A model generated the notes under the pieces. It was not told where the DNA came from and made no database searches. It saw only the letters and a list, made by a program, of their open reading frames with translations. The position numbers were made by a program, and so were the translations under genes. A stretch of DNA of 64,000 nt from CAYQMF01 sp964418595 (GTDB lineage: Bacteria > Planctomycetota > UBA1135 > UBA2386): contig CAYQMF010000001.1 in the NCBI GenBank assembly GCA_964418595.1, positions 113,444 through 177,443 of the forward strand, written 5' to 3'. This document shows positions 28,242-37,362 of this stretch, one piece after another. Numbering within the stretch: the first letter of the stretch is position 1; the number at the start of each line of letters is the position of its first letter.

Positions 28242-30142
28242 CGCTTCCTCCAGGTCCGCAGCACGTCGCGCGCCGCGCGCCGCACTTGCTTCGACTCGCG
28301 ACGCAGGAACACGGCGCGGCGCGCGCCCACGAGTTCGTGCAGGTAGGCGCGGAGCGCATCGCTCGGGAAGCCCTCCATCGCCTTGATGCACGCGACGCGG
28401 GTGGCTTCCTTCTGCGGTTGGGCAGTGAGTTCCTGGGCGGCCTGCCGCAGCGCCTCGCCCGTGGCGGCGAGCAGCTCGGGGGGAGGCGTTCCACCGTCGA
28501 GCAGGAACGCGGCGAGCCGGGCCAGGTAGTCGACCGACAGCCGGGTCGAGGGGTCGGCCACCACCAGGGGTGCAACGACCGCCGCGCTCCCGTTGAGGCC
28601 CCGCAGGTAGTCCGCGACGAAACCGCGGCAATCGTTCGGGGAGTGGCGCAGGGCGAGGATCGCCATCGGCAGGAGCGACCGGCCACCGAGGGGGAGCAGC
28701 TTCTCGACGCACTCGCCGGTGAGGACCGTGCGGTGCCGCGCGAACCAGCGGTCCGCGGCCAGGATCTTCTGCGGCGACAGACGCCGCGCCGTCTCGGCGA
28801 GCACCTGCGCGGCCTGCTCCGCCGAGCACACGTCGACGAGCAACGGCACGCGGCGGGGGAAGTCCGCGGCGACTCCTTCGGCGGCGAGGAACCCGCTGGT
28901 CTGCAACATGCCGCGCGCGTCCAGCGAGTGGACGAGTTCCTGCAGGCGGCCGGGCTTGCCGCCGCGCTCGTCGTCGTCGAGGGCGCGATCGACGTACGCG
29001 CAGATCGTCGCGTTGACGCCGGGACCGGCGATCAGGGCCTGCTTCAGCAGGCGCGCCCGCAGCGCATCGGTCGGCAGGCGGTCCGACCCGGCCAGCGTGT
29101 GCAGCACGATCCCGGCGACCTCGGCGGCGGTGCTGGTCTCCCCCGCAAGATCTGCGGCCGGGGTCGTCACCGGAGCAGCCCGCAGGCGAGCCACCGGACG
29201 GGTCTGTGCTTCCGCCTGGGTCAGCTCCGCGAGGAGTGCCCCAGGGTCATGGAGGATGTGCTCGTCGTTGTGGCCCCGCCCCGGCGCGGCCACCGTCGGC
29301 GCCGACGCAACGTCGATCCGCGGGAACAGCTTGCGCCCCAGCTCCATGAGCATCGGCGTGATGTCGTCGCGTCGCGGGCGCGCCTCGTCCTGCATGAAGG
29401 TGCGCCGCACCGACGACAGCACGCGCTCCGCAACCACCGCCGCATAGTCGGGATCACGCACGGCTTCCGTCGACAGGTTGCGCACCAGCTCGTCGAGCAG
29501 GTCGGTGACCTGCGCGGCGTTGGTGGTTCCTCCACGCGCGAGCAGGTTCTGCAGCGCCCGCAGCTCGCCGGCGACCCGCGCATTCGCAGCCAGCATGGAC
29601 TTGAGCTGGTCGACGGCCACGGCCTCGGGGACGTCGGTCGTCGCAGCCGGGCCGTCCTCGGCGCCAGGTGAGGCCGTCGCCAGCATGAACTCACGCACCG
29701 TGATCCCGGGCAGGACCACGCCGCCCCAGGTCGCGGCGTAGGTCAGCGAACGATTGGCCTGAGCGCACTGCAGATGACGGATCCACGCCAGGACGGCGCC
29801 GTCGGCGACAGAGGTCTCGAACGCGACCATGCCGAGCCGGCTCGAAATCATCACGTCGCGGAACCACTCGGTGAGCGGTCCATCTGCCGCGATCGCGCAC
29901 TCGTCGACCGAGAGACCGGTGTCGAGCACGCCCACGCGCACGATCGGCGCGCCCGCGGCGCACGCGCGCAGCGCGACCATCGCTTCGGCGAGGCTCGCCA
30001 GCACACGATGATTGCCGTCCGGGTAGACGAACGCGCTCTTGGCGAACACGGCGAGGCGCTCGACGAGCGTCGTCGCCTGGATCGCTTCGGAGCCGGTCGC
30101 GAAGCCTGTGTAGGCAGGTGGCATGGTCGTGGCGGGGTTCAT
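28238..30142 (-). CDS. Helical-repeat partner of the HD-GYP protein, unknown function
   Basis: A 634-residue protein from ATG 30142; a longer frame upstream lacks conserved features. Residues 20-160 resemble the N-terminal module of the next gene (FAKSAFVYPDGNHRVLASL, then EWFRDVMISSRLGMVAFE). The middle is charged and low in order (AAPVTTPAADLAGETSTAAEV), and the last 250 residues are HEAT-like helices (GGRSLLPMAILALRHSPNDC, LGPS-type loops absent, VACIKAMEGFPSDALRAYLHELVGARRAVFLRRESKQVRRAARDV is HEAT-like). There is no enzymatic motif. Coupling with the HD-GYP gene suggests that it acts in the same signalling complex. It is divergent from the MoxR gene. Confidence 0.7.
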   Translation of the reverse strand: MNPATTMPPAYTGFATGSEAIQATTLVERLAVFAKSAFVYPDGNHRVLASLAEAMVALRACAAGAPIVRVGVLDTGLSVDECAIAADGPLTEWFRDVMISSRLGMVAFETSVADGAVLAWIRHLQCAQANRSLTYAATWGGVVLPGITVREFMLATASPGAEDGPAATTDVPEAVAVDQLKSMLAANARVAGELRALQNLLARGGTTNAAQVTDLLDELVRNLSTEAVRDPDYAAVVAERVLSSVRRTFMQDEARPRRDDITPMLMELGRKLFPRIDVASAPTVAAPGRGHNDEHILHDPGALLAELTQAEAQTRPVARLRAAPVTTPAADLAGETSTAAEVAGIVLHTLAGSDRLPTDALRARLLKQALIAGPGVNATICAYVDRALDDDERGGKPGRLQELVHSLDARGMLQTSGFLAAEGVAADFPRRVPLLVDVCSAEQAAQVLAETARRLSPQKILAADRWFARHRTVLTGECVEKLLPLGGRSLLPMAILALRHSPNDCRGFVADYLRGLNGSAAVVAPLVVADPSTRLSVDYLARLAAFLLDGGTPPPELLAATGEALRQAAQELTAQPQKEATRVACIKAMEGFPSDALRAYLHELVGARRAVFLRRESKQVRRAARDVLRTWRKR

Positions 30143-30300
30143 CGACCACGGAGGGCACCCGGGTTGCGGGCTTTCGCCGCGTTGGCCGCGCGCGCGCCCA
30201 GCCGGGAATGCGACGCGGCAGACCGATGCCATCGGCGGTGTCGGATCCCGCCTCACCACTGTCGGTTTCCTGGTCGATCAAGACTCGGGGACTGCACGCG

Positions 30301-31236
30301 ATGACGACACCGTTGCTCCTGGCCGGCCGCGATCTGCGGCGCGCCCTGGTCGACCGCCTCGGCTCGGTCGTCGCGCTCGAACCTGCGACCGCCGACAGCG
30401 TGGTCGTCGCGCTGCTGGCTGGAGGTCACGTGCTGATCGAAGGCCCGCCCGGCGTCGGCAAGACGCTGCTGGCCCGCACGCTGGCGCGCTGCGTCGGCCT
30501 CGGCTTCCGTCGGATCCAGTTCACCAACGACCTTCTGCCCGCCGACGTCGTCGGGTCGATGGTGTGGCGGCCGCGCCGCGAAGAGTTCGAGTTCGTGCCG
30601 GGCCCGATCTTCTCGAACATCGTGCTCGCTGACGAGATCAACCGCACGAGCCCGCGGACGTTGTCGTGCCTGCTCGAGGCGATGGAGTCGGGACACGTGT
30701 CGGTGGACACCACGACCCGCTCGCTGGGCGAGCCCTTCTTCGTCATGGCGACGCGCAATGGCCTCGAGTTCCACGGCACGTTCCCGATGCCGGAGGCGGC
30801 GCTCGACCGCTTCATGGTGAGCGCCCGCCTCGACTACCCGAGCGTCGATGCCGAGCTGGCCCTCTACCTGGGCGCCGATCCGGAGAGTCGGCTTGCGGCG
30901 CTGACGCCCGTGCTCGATGCAGCGCAGCTCCGCGAGGCCATGCACGCCGTGGCCAACGTCGAAGTGAGCGAAAGCGTCGCGCGCTACTGCCACCGCCTCG
31001 TGCAGGCAACGCGCACGCATGCGGCCGTCGCGTTGGGGGCGAGCCCGCGCGCCGCCCTGGCGTGGCTGCGCGCAGCGCGTGCCCACGCGTTCCTGCGCGG
31101 TCGGGACTACGTGCTGCCCGACGATCTGCAGGCACTCCTCTTGCCCTTGCTCTGGCACCGCACCGTGCTCGTCGACGGCGGCGACCCGGAGCCCGTCCTC
31201 GTCGAGATCCTGGCGCACACCCCAGTGGAGCTCTGA
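30301..31236 (+). CDS. MoxR-type AAA+ ATPase
   Basis: A 311-residue cytosolic ATPase. Walker A is GPPGVGKT (residues 48-55), Walker B is IVLADEINR, sensor 1 is FFVMATRNGLEFHGTFPMPEAALDRF, and the C-terminal helical domain follows. MoxR ATPases act as chaperones that help assemble or activate partner complexes and are typically encoded just before DUF58 and transglutaminase genes, as here. In place of the usual ATQNP the sequence has ATRNGLEF. The next gene begins two bases after the stop. Confidence 0.93.
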   Translation: MTTPLLLAGRDLRRALVDRLGSVVALEPATADSVVVALLAGGHVLIEGPPGVGKTLLARTLARCVGLGFRRIQFTNDLLPADVVGSMVWRPRREEFEFVPGPIFSNIVLADEINRTSPRTLSCLLEAMESGHVSVDTTTRSLGEPFFVMATRNGLEFHGTFPMPEAALDRFMVSARLDYPSVDAELALYLGADPESRLAALTPVLDAAQLREAMHAVANVEVSESVARYCHRLVQATRTHAAVALGASPRAALAWLRAARAHAFLRGRDYVLPDDLQALLLPLLWHRTVLVDGGDPEPVLVEILAHTPVEL

Positions 31237-31238
31237 GC

Positions 31239-32201
31239 GTGCGGGTCACGGCGCTGGGCCTGCGCGCGCTGCTGTTCCTCGCCCTGCTGTGGGCCACGTT
31301 CTTCGCGATCCCGTACACGAACCTGTACTTCCTGGGGATCACGTTCCTCACGGTGTGGCTCGTTCTCGCGGCCACCTGGACCATCGCCAACCTGCGCGGT
31401 CTGGATGCGCGCGGACTGCGCGGGTCGACGGCGCGTGCGCCCGGGCAGCCCTTCGCCATCCCGGCGGGCTCGTCCTTCCGTCTGCAGTTCGACGTCTCGC
31501 CGCGCGGCAGGCCGCGCGCGGGCGTGGGCGTGGTCGTCGATCTGCCGGACGGGCCGGTCCGATCCATGGCGGTGCCCGTCGAAGGCTCCGCGTCGTCGGT
31601 GACCGTGGAGCTGTCGGGGCTGCCGCGCGGCGTGCACGCGGTGCGCAGGGCGTTCGTCATCTCGAGCGCACCGTTCGGTCTCTTCGCGCGGCGCGTGCCG
31701 CTGCCCGGTCTCGACGAGCTGGTCGTCTACCCGGCACCAGCCGCGGCGCCGGCGCTGACCGGACACGTCATGGCCGAGTCGACGCGCACCGTCCGGGCGG
31801 CCGGGCGACGGCCGCGAACGGACGAAGTCACGGGTCTGCGCGAGTACCGGGCCGGCGACGAGCCGCGGAGCGTGCACTGGCGGGCTTCGGCGCGGCGCGA
31901 TGCGCTCGTGGTGCGGCAGATGGCCTCGCCCAACGCGGGCGGTCCGGAGCTGATTCTCGACCGTCGGGTCGAGCCCGCGGCCCTCGAAGCGAACCTGTCG
32001 GCGGCCGTCACCGTCGCGTTGCGTGCCCGCGACGAGCAGTCGCCGCTCACCATCCACACCCAGGGCATGCGTCGCGAGTTCACCTGCGTCGGTCGCGACT
32101 TCGACGCGCTCCTGCGCATCCTGGCGGAGCTGCGCACGACCGGCCTCGATGCCGGCCCGCCGGTCGCGCGCTCGCAACGGACAGCGGGAGCGCACCGGTG
32201 A
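31239..32201 (+). CDS. DUF58 membrane-anchored protein
   Basis: A 320-residue protein from GTG 31239. Two N-terminal membrane segments (ALLFLALLWATFFAIPY and FLGITFLTVWLVLAATW) anchor it. The DUF58 signature is EYRAGDEPRSVHWRASARRDALVVRQM, matching G-D-x-x-R-x-I-H-W-K. The remainder is a beta domain and a vWA-like tail. It is the usual partner of MoxR and of the transglutaminase downstream, with which it overlaps by 4 bases. Its molecular role is not settled in the family. Confidence 0.9.
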   Translation: MRVTALGLRALLFLALLWATFFAIPYTNLYFLGITFLTVWLVLAATWTIANLRGLDARGLRGSTARAPGQPFAIPAGSSFRLQFDVSPRGRPRAGVGVVVDLPDGPVRSMAVPVEGSASSVTVELSGLPRGVHAVRRAFVISSAPFGLFARRVPLPGLDELVVYPAPAAAPALTGHVMAESTRTVRAAGRRPRTDEVTGLREYRAGDEPRSVHWRASARRDALVVRQMASPNAGGPELILDRRVEPAALEANLSAAVTVALRARDEQSPLTIHTQGMRREFTCVGRDFDALLRILAELRTTGLDAGPPVARSQRTAGAHR

Positions 32202-34099
32202 TCGTCGACGCGTTCCTCGCCGCGCTGGTGCTGCTCGACCTCCTGTTCATCCACGTCACTGGCATCGTCCCGGGCGCGTGGAGCGCCGGCTTCGCCGCGG
32301 TGATCGTCGCCGCACCGTGGGTCCGCCGTCTCGCCGAGCGGCTGGCGTGGCGGATCGCGTGGGATCTCGTCGTCATCGTGCTGTTCGCGAGCCTCGTCCT
32401 GCGCACCGTGCAGCACGGGGTGGAGCGCATGCTCGAGAGCGGCTTGATCCTGGCGATGTTCTGCCAGGTCCACCTGGTAAACAACCTCTCGCGTCGACAG
32501 CGACCCGACCTGCTGCTCTTCAACTCCTTCGTCATCGCGGTGATCACCGCGTTCTTCGCGCAGGAGGTGTCGTACTGCGCCGTGTTCGTGGCCTACGCCT
32601 ACACGTTCACGATCACCTGGAAGCTGGTCGCGTGGCGCGACGCTCCCGACTCGCGCCTGGGGCCGCTCCTGCGCGCGAGCGTTCGGCAGGCGACCTGCGT
32701 GCTCGCGGTGACCGGAGCCGTGTTCCTGTTCTGGCCACGCGACTTCGAACGGGAAGGCCTCGTCACCACGAGTCTGTTGCGGGCACGCCAGGGGAGCGGC
32801 GATCTGGCGGACCACATCGGCATGCAACGCCAGGGCGGACTGCAGAGCGACCAGATCATCATGCGCATCCACGGCGAGGCGCCCGTGCCCGCCCACTGGC
32901 GGACCACGACCTTCCAGGTGTTCGACGCGGCCGGGTGGCACGCAGACCGCGCGCTGCAGGCCGATCGGCGCCGGGGTGAAGGACCGTTGTGGCGGGCGCA
33001 GGGTGCCGGCACGTGGCTGCGTCCGGGGTGCGAAGGCGACGCGTCGTTCGAAGTGGAATGCGCAGCGAGCGGCGGCCGCGTCCCCCTGCCCCTCGGCGCC
33101 AGTCTCGTCGCGCTGGATCCCGTGACCGGGGATGTGCCGCACATGCCGCTGGCCGATGGGACCATCGCGATGTTCGGCGTACCGTCGCCGCTGCGCTACA
33201 CCGCCGAGTGCGGGCTCGCGGTGCAGAAGGCAGGTGGCCGGTTCGCTCGCGAGGAGCGCGCACGGCTCGCGCCGTGGCTCGGTCTGTGGCGCGGCCCGGC
33301 GCAGCGGACGGCGCAGGATCTGGCGATGGCGTTGCGTGCCGGTCTCCCCGAAGACGTCGATCAGGTGACGCTCGTCGAAGAGCTGCGCTCGCACCTCGAG
33401 ACGGAGTTCACGTACGGGCTGCCTGGCAAGGCCGGGAGCGCGCGCACGCTCGACGAGTTCTTCAGGTCGCGGCGCGGACACTGCGAGTTCTTCGCGAGCG
33501 CGCTCGCCCTCATGCTCCGCAGCGTCGATGTCCCGTGTCGAGTGGTGGGCGGCTTCCTCGCGGTCGAGTCCGACGACAACGGCAGGGTCCTCGTCCGCGC
33601 GCGGCACGCGCACGCCTGGGTCGAAGTGCTCGACCCACGCGCCGGCTGGACGACCATCGATCCGACCCCGGCGGGGCTGGACGAGCGCAGCGCCGACGAC
33701 GACGGCGGCCTCCTCGCCACCCTGCGCGCGGCGTGGCGCCGCGTCGCGGACTTCAGCGGGGCGGATCGCCGCTCGGCCCTCGCCTTCATCGCCGATCTGC
33801 CGGCGCGGGGTGTGCGCATGGCATCGACCCACCCCGTGGCCGGGCTCCTGCTGGCGGCGGCACTCGCGCTCGGGTTGGTCGTGCGTCGGCGCCCGCGCGC
33901 ACCGCTCGCGGTGCGTGCCTACTGCCGGCTCGTGCGTCGGCTGCGCCTCCCGCGCCTGCCCGGCGAGACGCCGCGGCAGCGGCTGGCCCGGGCGCGCGCC
34001 CAAGGGCTCGACGCGCCGGCGCTCGCATCGCTCGAGAAGGCCACGCACGCGCACGAGTGCGCGCGCTACCGGCGTGAGCGCGCTGTGCCCAGCAAGTAG
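32198..34099 (+). CDS. TgpA-like membrane transglutaminase-fold protein
   Basis: A 633-residue protein. The N-terminus has about six membrane helices, the large periplasmic domain has the transglutaminase core RRGHCEFFASALALMLRSVDVP (Cys429), HAHAWVEVLD (His472) and TTIDPTP (Asp488), and one more membrane helix lies near residue 545 (VAGLLLAAALALGLVV) before a cytoplasmic tail with a DUF4129-like end. The Cys-His-Asp triad is intact, so it may be a protease or amide-transfer enzyme of the envelope. It is the last gene of the MoxR-DUF58-TgpA operon, starting GTG with a GTGA overlap. Confidence 0.9.
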   Translation: MIVDAFLAALVLLDLLFIHVTGIVPGAWSAGFAAVIVAAPWVRRLAERLAWRIAWDLVVIVLFASLVLRTVQHGVERMLESGLILAMFCQVHLVNNLSRRQRPDLLLFNSFVIAVITAFFAQEVSYCAVFVAYAYTFTITWKLVAWRDAPDSRLGPLLRASVRQATCVLAVTGAVFLFWPRDFEREGLVTTSLLRARQGSGDLADHIGMQRQGGLQSDQIIMRIHGEAPVPAHWRTTTFQVFDAAGWHADRALQADRRRGEGPLWRAQGAGTWLRPGCEGDASFEVECAASGGRVPLPLGASLVALDPVTGDVPHMPLADGTIAMFGVPSPLRYTAECGLAVQKAGGRFAREERARLAPWLGLWRGPAQRTAQDLAMALRAGLPEDVDQVTLVEELRSHLETEFTYGLPGKAGSARTLDEFFRSRRGHCEFFASALALMLRSVDVPCRVVGGFLAVESDDNGRVLVRARHAHAWVEVLDPRAGWTTIDPTPAGLDERSADDDGGLLATLRAAWRRVADFSGADRRSALAFIADLPARGVRMASTHPVAGLLLAAALALGLVVRRRPRAPLAVRAYCRLVRRLRLPRLPGETPRQRLARARAQGLDAPALASLEKATHAHECARYRRERAVPSK

Positions 34100-35442
34100 G
34101 CCAGGAGCGCCGCCCCCAGCGAGCACAGGAACGGGTGCGACTCGACCCACGGCAGGGCCTCGAGGTGCAGGTACTTCAGGCTCCAGGTGATCGCCCCGGC
34201 CGCCATCGCGAGCAGCGCGCTGCGGGCGTTGCCGACGCGGGTGAAGAGGCCGAAGACCACGCTCACCACGATCCCACTGCTGCCGAATCCGGACGACTCC
34301 TCGATCAGCTCGAACACGGTCTCCGCTTCGAGCGCGAGCAGCCACGCCACGAGACCGAGGCCGACGACCGAGAGGCGTGCCGTCCACACGCGCGTGCGCT
34401 CGCTCACGGTCCGCCCGGCGAGGATCAGGTTGCGCGACAGGAACGATGCCGCGACGAGCATCGCGCTGTCGATGGTGGAGAGGATCGCCGAGACCAGCGC
34501 ACCGGCGAACACCACGAAACCGAACTGGGTCATGCGCGAGCGCGCCAGCTCCGGCAGGAATTGCTCCGGTTCGTCGACGCCGGGCAGCAGCGCCGGCCCC
34601 AGTAGTCCCAGCAGGACCGGGATCGCACCCACCGCCAGGTAGATTCCGCCGCCTACGAACATCGCGCGGCGCGCGACCCCGACGCTGCGCGCGGCGAGCG
34701 CCCGCGACAGGATCTCCGGCGCGAGCACGGAGCCGCAGATCGGCAAGGCCCACGCCTCGAACACGTCGAGCCACGGCGGCTGCTGGCCGCCGATGAGTTG
34801 CACACGGTCCGGGTCGAGCTTCGCGAACAGCTCGCCGACGCCGCCGATTTCGAGCGTGACGGCGCCGAACAGCCAGAGCAGCCCGACCACCAGCACGATG
34901 CCCTGGATGAGGTCGGTGATGATGTCGGCGAGCAGGCCGCCGAGCATCGTGTAGAGCACCGAGAGTACCGCGGCGATCGCGATGCCGGTGCCGAGGTCGA
35001 AGCCCGACACCGAGCCGAGCACATGCCCGAACGCGCGGATCTGCGCCGCTGCCCAGAACACGGAGGTCGGGATGATGAGCAGCGCGGCCAGACGCTCGAC
35101 GCCAGGGCCGAACCGGGCACGCAGCCAGTCGGCCAGGGTCGTGACCCGCGTCCGCCACAGCGCGGCCGCGAACAGGAAGCCGGTGACCAGCAGGCATGCC
35201 CCGTACGCGAACGGTTCGACGCTGGTACGCGTGATGCCGTCGACGTACGTGCTCCCGGCCGCGCTGACGCAGGTCTCCGCCCCGAACCAGGTCGCGAACA
35301 CCGACATCGAGCAGAGCAACAGCCCGATCCGCCGACCGGCGACCAGGTAGTCGTCTTCGGTGCGGATCCGACGCGCGACCAGGGCACCGATGACGAGCTG
35401 CAGCCCGACGTACGCCAGGAGGCCGAGCAGCGCGACGTTCAT
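34066..35442 (-). CDS. Sodium:solute symporter (SSS family)
   Basis: A 458-residue inner-membrane protein with about 12-13 helices. The start is ATG 35442. Family traits are the early EDDYLVAGRRIGLLLCSMSVFATWFGAETCVSAAG segment, which supplies part of the Na+ site, ILSTIDSAMLVAASFLSRNLI (helix 8-9, typical SSS motif with SxDS) and the GIVLVVGLL helix. It imports an unknown solute with Na+. It is convergent with the TgpA gene, overlapping it by 34 bases at the 3' ends. Confidence 0.9.
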   Translation of the reverse strand: MNVALLGLLAYVGLQLVIGALVARRIRTEDDYLVAGRRIGLLLCSMSVFATWFGAETCVSAAGSTYVDGITRTSVEPFAYGACLLVTGFLFAAALWRTRVTTLADWLRARFGPGVERLAALLIIPTSVFWAAAQIRAFGHVLGSVSGFDLGTGIAIAAVLSVLYTMLGGLLADIITDLIQGIVLVVGLLWLFGAVTLEIGGVGELFAKLDPDRVQLIGGQQPPWLDVFEAWALPICGSVLAPEILSRALAARSVGVARRAMFVGGGIYLAVGAIPVLLGLLGPALLPGVDEPEQFLPELARSRMTQFGFVVFAGALVSAILSTIDSAMLVAASFLSRNLILAGRTVSERTRVWTARLSVVGLGLVAWLLALEAETVFELIEESSGFGSSGIVVSVVFGLFTRVGNARSALLAMAAGAITWSLKYLHLEALPWVESHPFLCSLGAALLAYLLGTARSRR

Positions 35443-35455
35443 CGAAGGCGGCCCG

Positions 35456-36247
35456 TCACGGGAGCCACCGTGGCCGGCGCTTCTCCAGGAACGCACTCAT
35501 GCCTTCGCGTGCCTCCGACGTCGCGCGCAACTCGGCGATCCAGCGTGACGTGGCCGGGATGGCGTCCTCGAGACTGAGTGCGCCGATCGCACGGATCAGC
35601 TCCTTGGCGCTCGCGACCGCCGCCGGCCCGGACGACAGGAGCTGATCGACGACCCCCTGCACGGCGACGTCGAGGTCGGCGGCAGGCACGGCGCGATGCA
35701 CGAGACCGACGCGCTCGGCCTCCGTTCCGTCGAAGCGTTCGCCGGTGAGGAAGAGCGTGCGCGCGCGACCCACGCCGATCTTCTGCATGACGAAGGGCGA
35801 GATCACCGCCGGCACGATGCCGAGCTTCACCTCCGTGAGCCCGAAGACGGTGTCCTGCGTGCAGATGGCGATGTCTGAGGCCGCGGCGAGACCGGTGCCG
35901 CCGCCCAACGCGTGGCCGTGGATCCGGGCGACGACCGGTTTCGCGCAGCGCGCGATGGCGAGGAACATGCGCGCCATCGCTTCGGCACCGCGCGCGTTCG
36001 CTTCCGCGGACAGCGCCGCCTGCTCCTGCATCCACGCGAGATCGGCGCCGGCGCTGAAGCTGCGGCCGTTGCCGGACAGCACGACGACGCGGGTCTGGCT
36101 GTCGGCGCTGGCCGCCGCGAACGCCGCGCTCAGCTCCTCCACCACCGTGCCGTTGAATGCGTTGCGCACGTCGGGCCGGTTCAGGCGCACGTGCAGCACG
36201 GCGCCCGCGTGGGCGACGTCCAGAGTCCGATGGCTGGCGGCAGTCAT
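35456..36247 (-). CDS. Enoyl-CoA hydratase, methylglutaconyl-CoA hydratase-like
   Basis: A 263-residue crotonase-fold enzyme from ATG 36247 (a TTG at 36256 is possible). The oxyanion-hole motifs are SFSAGADLAWMQEQ and HALGGGTGLAAASDIAI, and the catalytic glutamate region is FGLTEVKLGIVPAVISPFVM. The pattern ADLAWM followed by about 25 residues and LGIVPAVISP resembles LiuC/AUH-type methylglutaconyl-CoA hydratases of leucine breakdown. No other leucine-pathway genes are near, so substrate is inferred. It starts 14 bases upstream of the SSS gene on the same strand, in an operon-like order. Confidence 0.87.
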   Translation of the reverse strand: MTAASHRTLDVAHAGAVLHVRLNRPDVRNAFNGTVVEELSAAFAAASADSQTRVVVLSGNGRSFSAGADLAWMQEQAALSAEANARGAEAMARMFLAIARCAKPVVARIHGHALGGGTGLAAASDIAICTQDTVFGLTEVKLGIVPAVISPFVMQKIGVGRARTLFLTGERFDGTEAERVGLVHRAVPAADLDVAVQGVVDQLLSSGPAAVASAKELIRAIGALSLEDAIPATSRWIAELRATSEAREGMSAFLEKRRPRWLP

Positions 36248-36299
36248 GGGCTGCAAGGGTCGCGCATCGCCGCGGCGCGCGCAAACCTGGCGAGGTCAC

Positions 36300-36355
36300 A
36301 ATCTCGCCAATGCCGTGGCATTCGCCACGCCCGAGCGGCCCTGGAAGCCCCGACG
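36300..36355 (+). repeat. Dispersed intergenic repeat, copy A
   Basis: A core of 31 bases (36321-36351) matches the minus strand at 51315-51369 in 29 positions, with weaker similarity to the left. If translated, the core would read FATPERPWKP, but there is no supported gene here. Confidence 0.5.
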
Positions 36356-36420
36356 CGGAGGGTTGCCGCCGCCGGCCGCGATGCGCGCATACAGAAGCGC
36401 CCGCCCCGAGAACATGAAAG

Positions 36421-36448
36421 GGGTCCGGACCAGCAAGGATCCGGACCC
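36421..36448 (-). terminator. Likely intrinsic terminator
   Basis: GGGTCCGGA and TCCGGACCC form a perfect 9-bp stem around a 10-base loop. On the minus strand it is followed by CTTTCATGTTCTC, moderately rich in T. It lies 65 bases after the stop of the secreted protein gene at 36513 and fits as its terminator. Confidence 0.55.
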
Positions 36449-36512
36449 ACGCCCTGCTCTCAGCCTCCCTGTTCCCGTCGACGGCGCGAGCGCGCGCCGG
36501 GCGACTCTTCGA

Positions 36513-37274
36513 TCAGTCGATGGCGCCGGCCGTGGACTCGGCCTTCGCGAAGGCGACCTTGCGGATGCTCACCTCGATCGCACCAGAAGCCTCCCCGAGG
36601 TCGGCGCTGGCGCGCAGCGTCTCGAGGACGGTCAGGTGGCGCATGGCGGGGTCCGGCTCCATGAGTTCGTAGCGCAGCTCGATGCGATCAGCGGCGTCGA
36701 TGCGGGCGGCGAGCCGCAAGGCGTAACCCGTGGTCGGAACGCGCACGGCGAGGTGCAGATGGATCTGCGGCGGCAGGCTGTCGGTGGCCGACAGCTCGGC
36801 CCGGACGTCGTACTCGCCCGACAACGCGTTGCTGACCTTCAGCTCCGGCGCGCGATCGGCCGGGCGCCGCAGTTCCTCGATCGGCGAGACGTCGACGCGC
36901 CCGTCGGGTCGGAGCTGGAGGGCGCGCAGGAGGATCGGCGCCGGCTGGCGCACGCCGTCGTCCGGCGGCAGGGGCAGCACCAGGCGGCCGGCGGCATCGA
37001 GCGCGCCGCCGCCGAAGAGCACGTCCACCGGCGCCATGTCCGCGTCGCCGATGATGGTGCGGGGGCGGAGGAACACGGCCACCATCGCGTGCGCCGTGCC
37101 GGTGACCGTGATCCGCTCGGCGTCGACGCGCAGCACGGGCGCCACCCAGGCGCCCCCATCGACACCGACGACATCGGCCTTGACGGGCGCACGGTCGGCA
37201 TCGCCATCGGCCTGCGCGAACGCGGCCGGCACCAGCAGGAGGGGGATCAGGAACACTCGGGCTTCGATCTTCAC
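36513..37274 (-). CDS. Exported protein of unknown function
   Basis: A 253-residue exported protein. The GTG at 37274 is chosen because GGAGAG precedes it and gives the signal peptide ARVFLIPLLLVPAAFAQ. The mature part is a beta-rich chain with no known motif: VDGGAWVAPVLRVDAERITV, RLVLPLPPDDGVRQPAPILLRAL, and a C-terminal half LPPQIHLHLAVRVPTTGY, VLETLRASADLGEASGAIEVSI. Two sandwich domains are likely. It does not resemble any family I can name. It is followed by a likely terminator and starts 88 bases after the end of the next gene upstream. Confidence 0.6.
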   Translation of the reverse strand: MKIEARVFLIPLLLVPAAFAQADGDADRAPVKADVVGVDGGAWVAPVLRVDAERITVTGTAHAMVAVFLRPRTIIGDADMAPVDVLFGGGALDAAGRLVLPLPPDDGVRQPAPILLRALQLRPDGRVDVSPIEELRRPADRAPELKVSNALSGEYDVRAELSATDSLPPQIHLHLAVRVPTTGYALRLAARIDAADRIELRYELMEPDPAMRHLTVLETLRASADLGEASGAIEVSIRKVAFAKAESTAGAID

Positions 37275-37362
37275 TGGACTCTCCGGGGTTGTTGTCGCCG
37301 GCGATCGTGCCGGCACACACCTAGCGCGAGCGCCGCGCGCAACCGCAACCCGAAGTCGCAGA

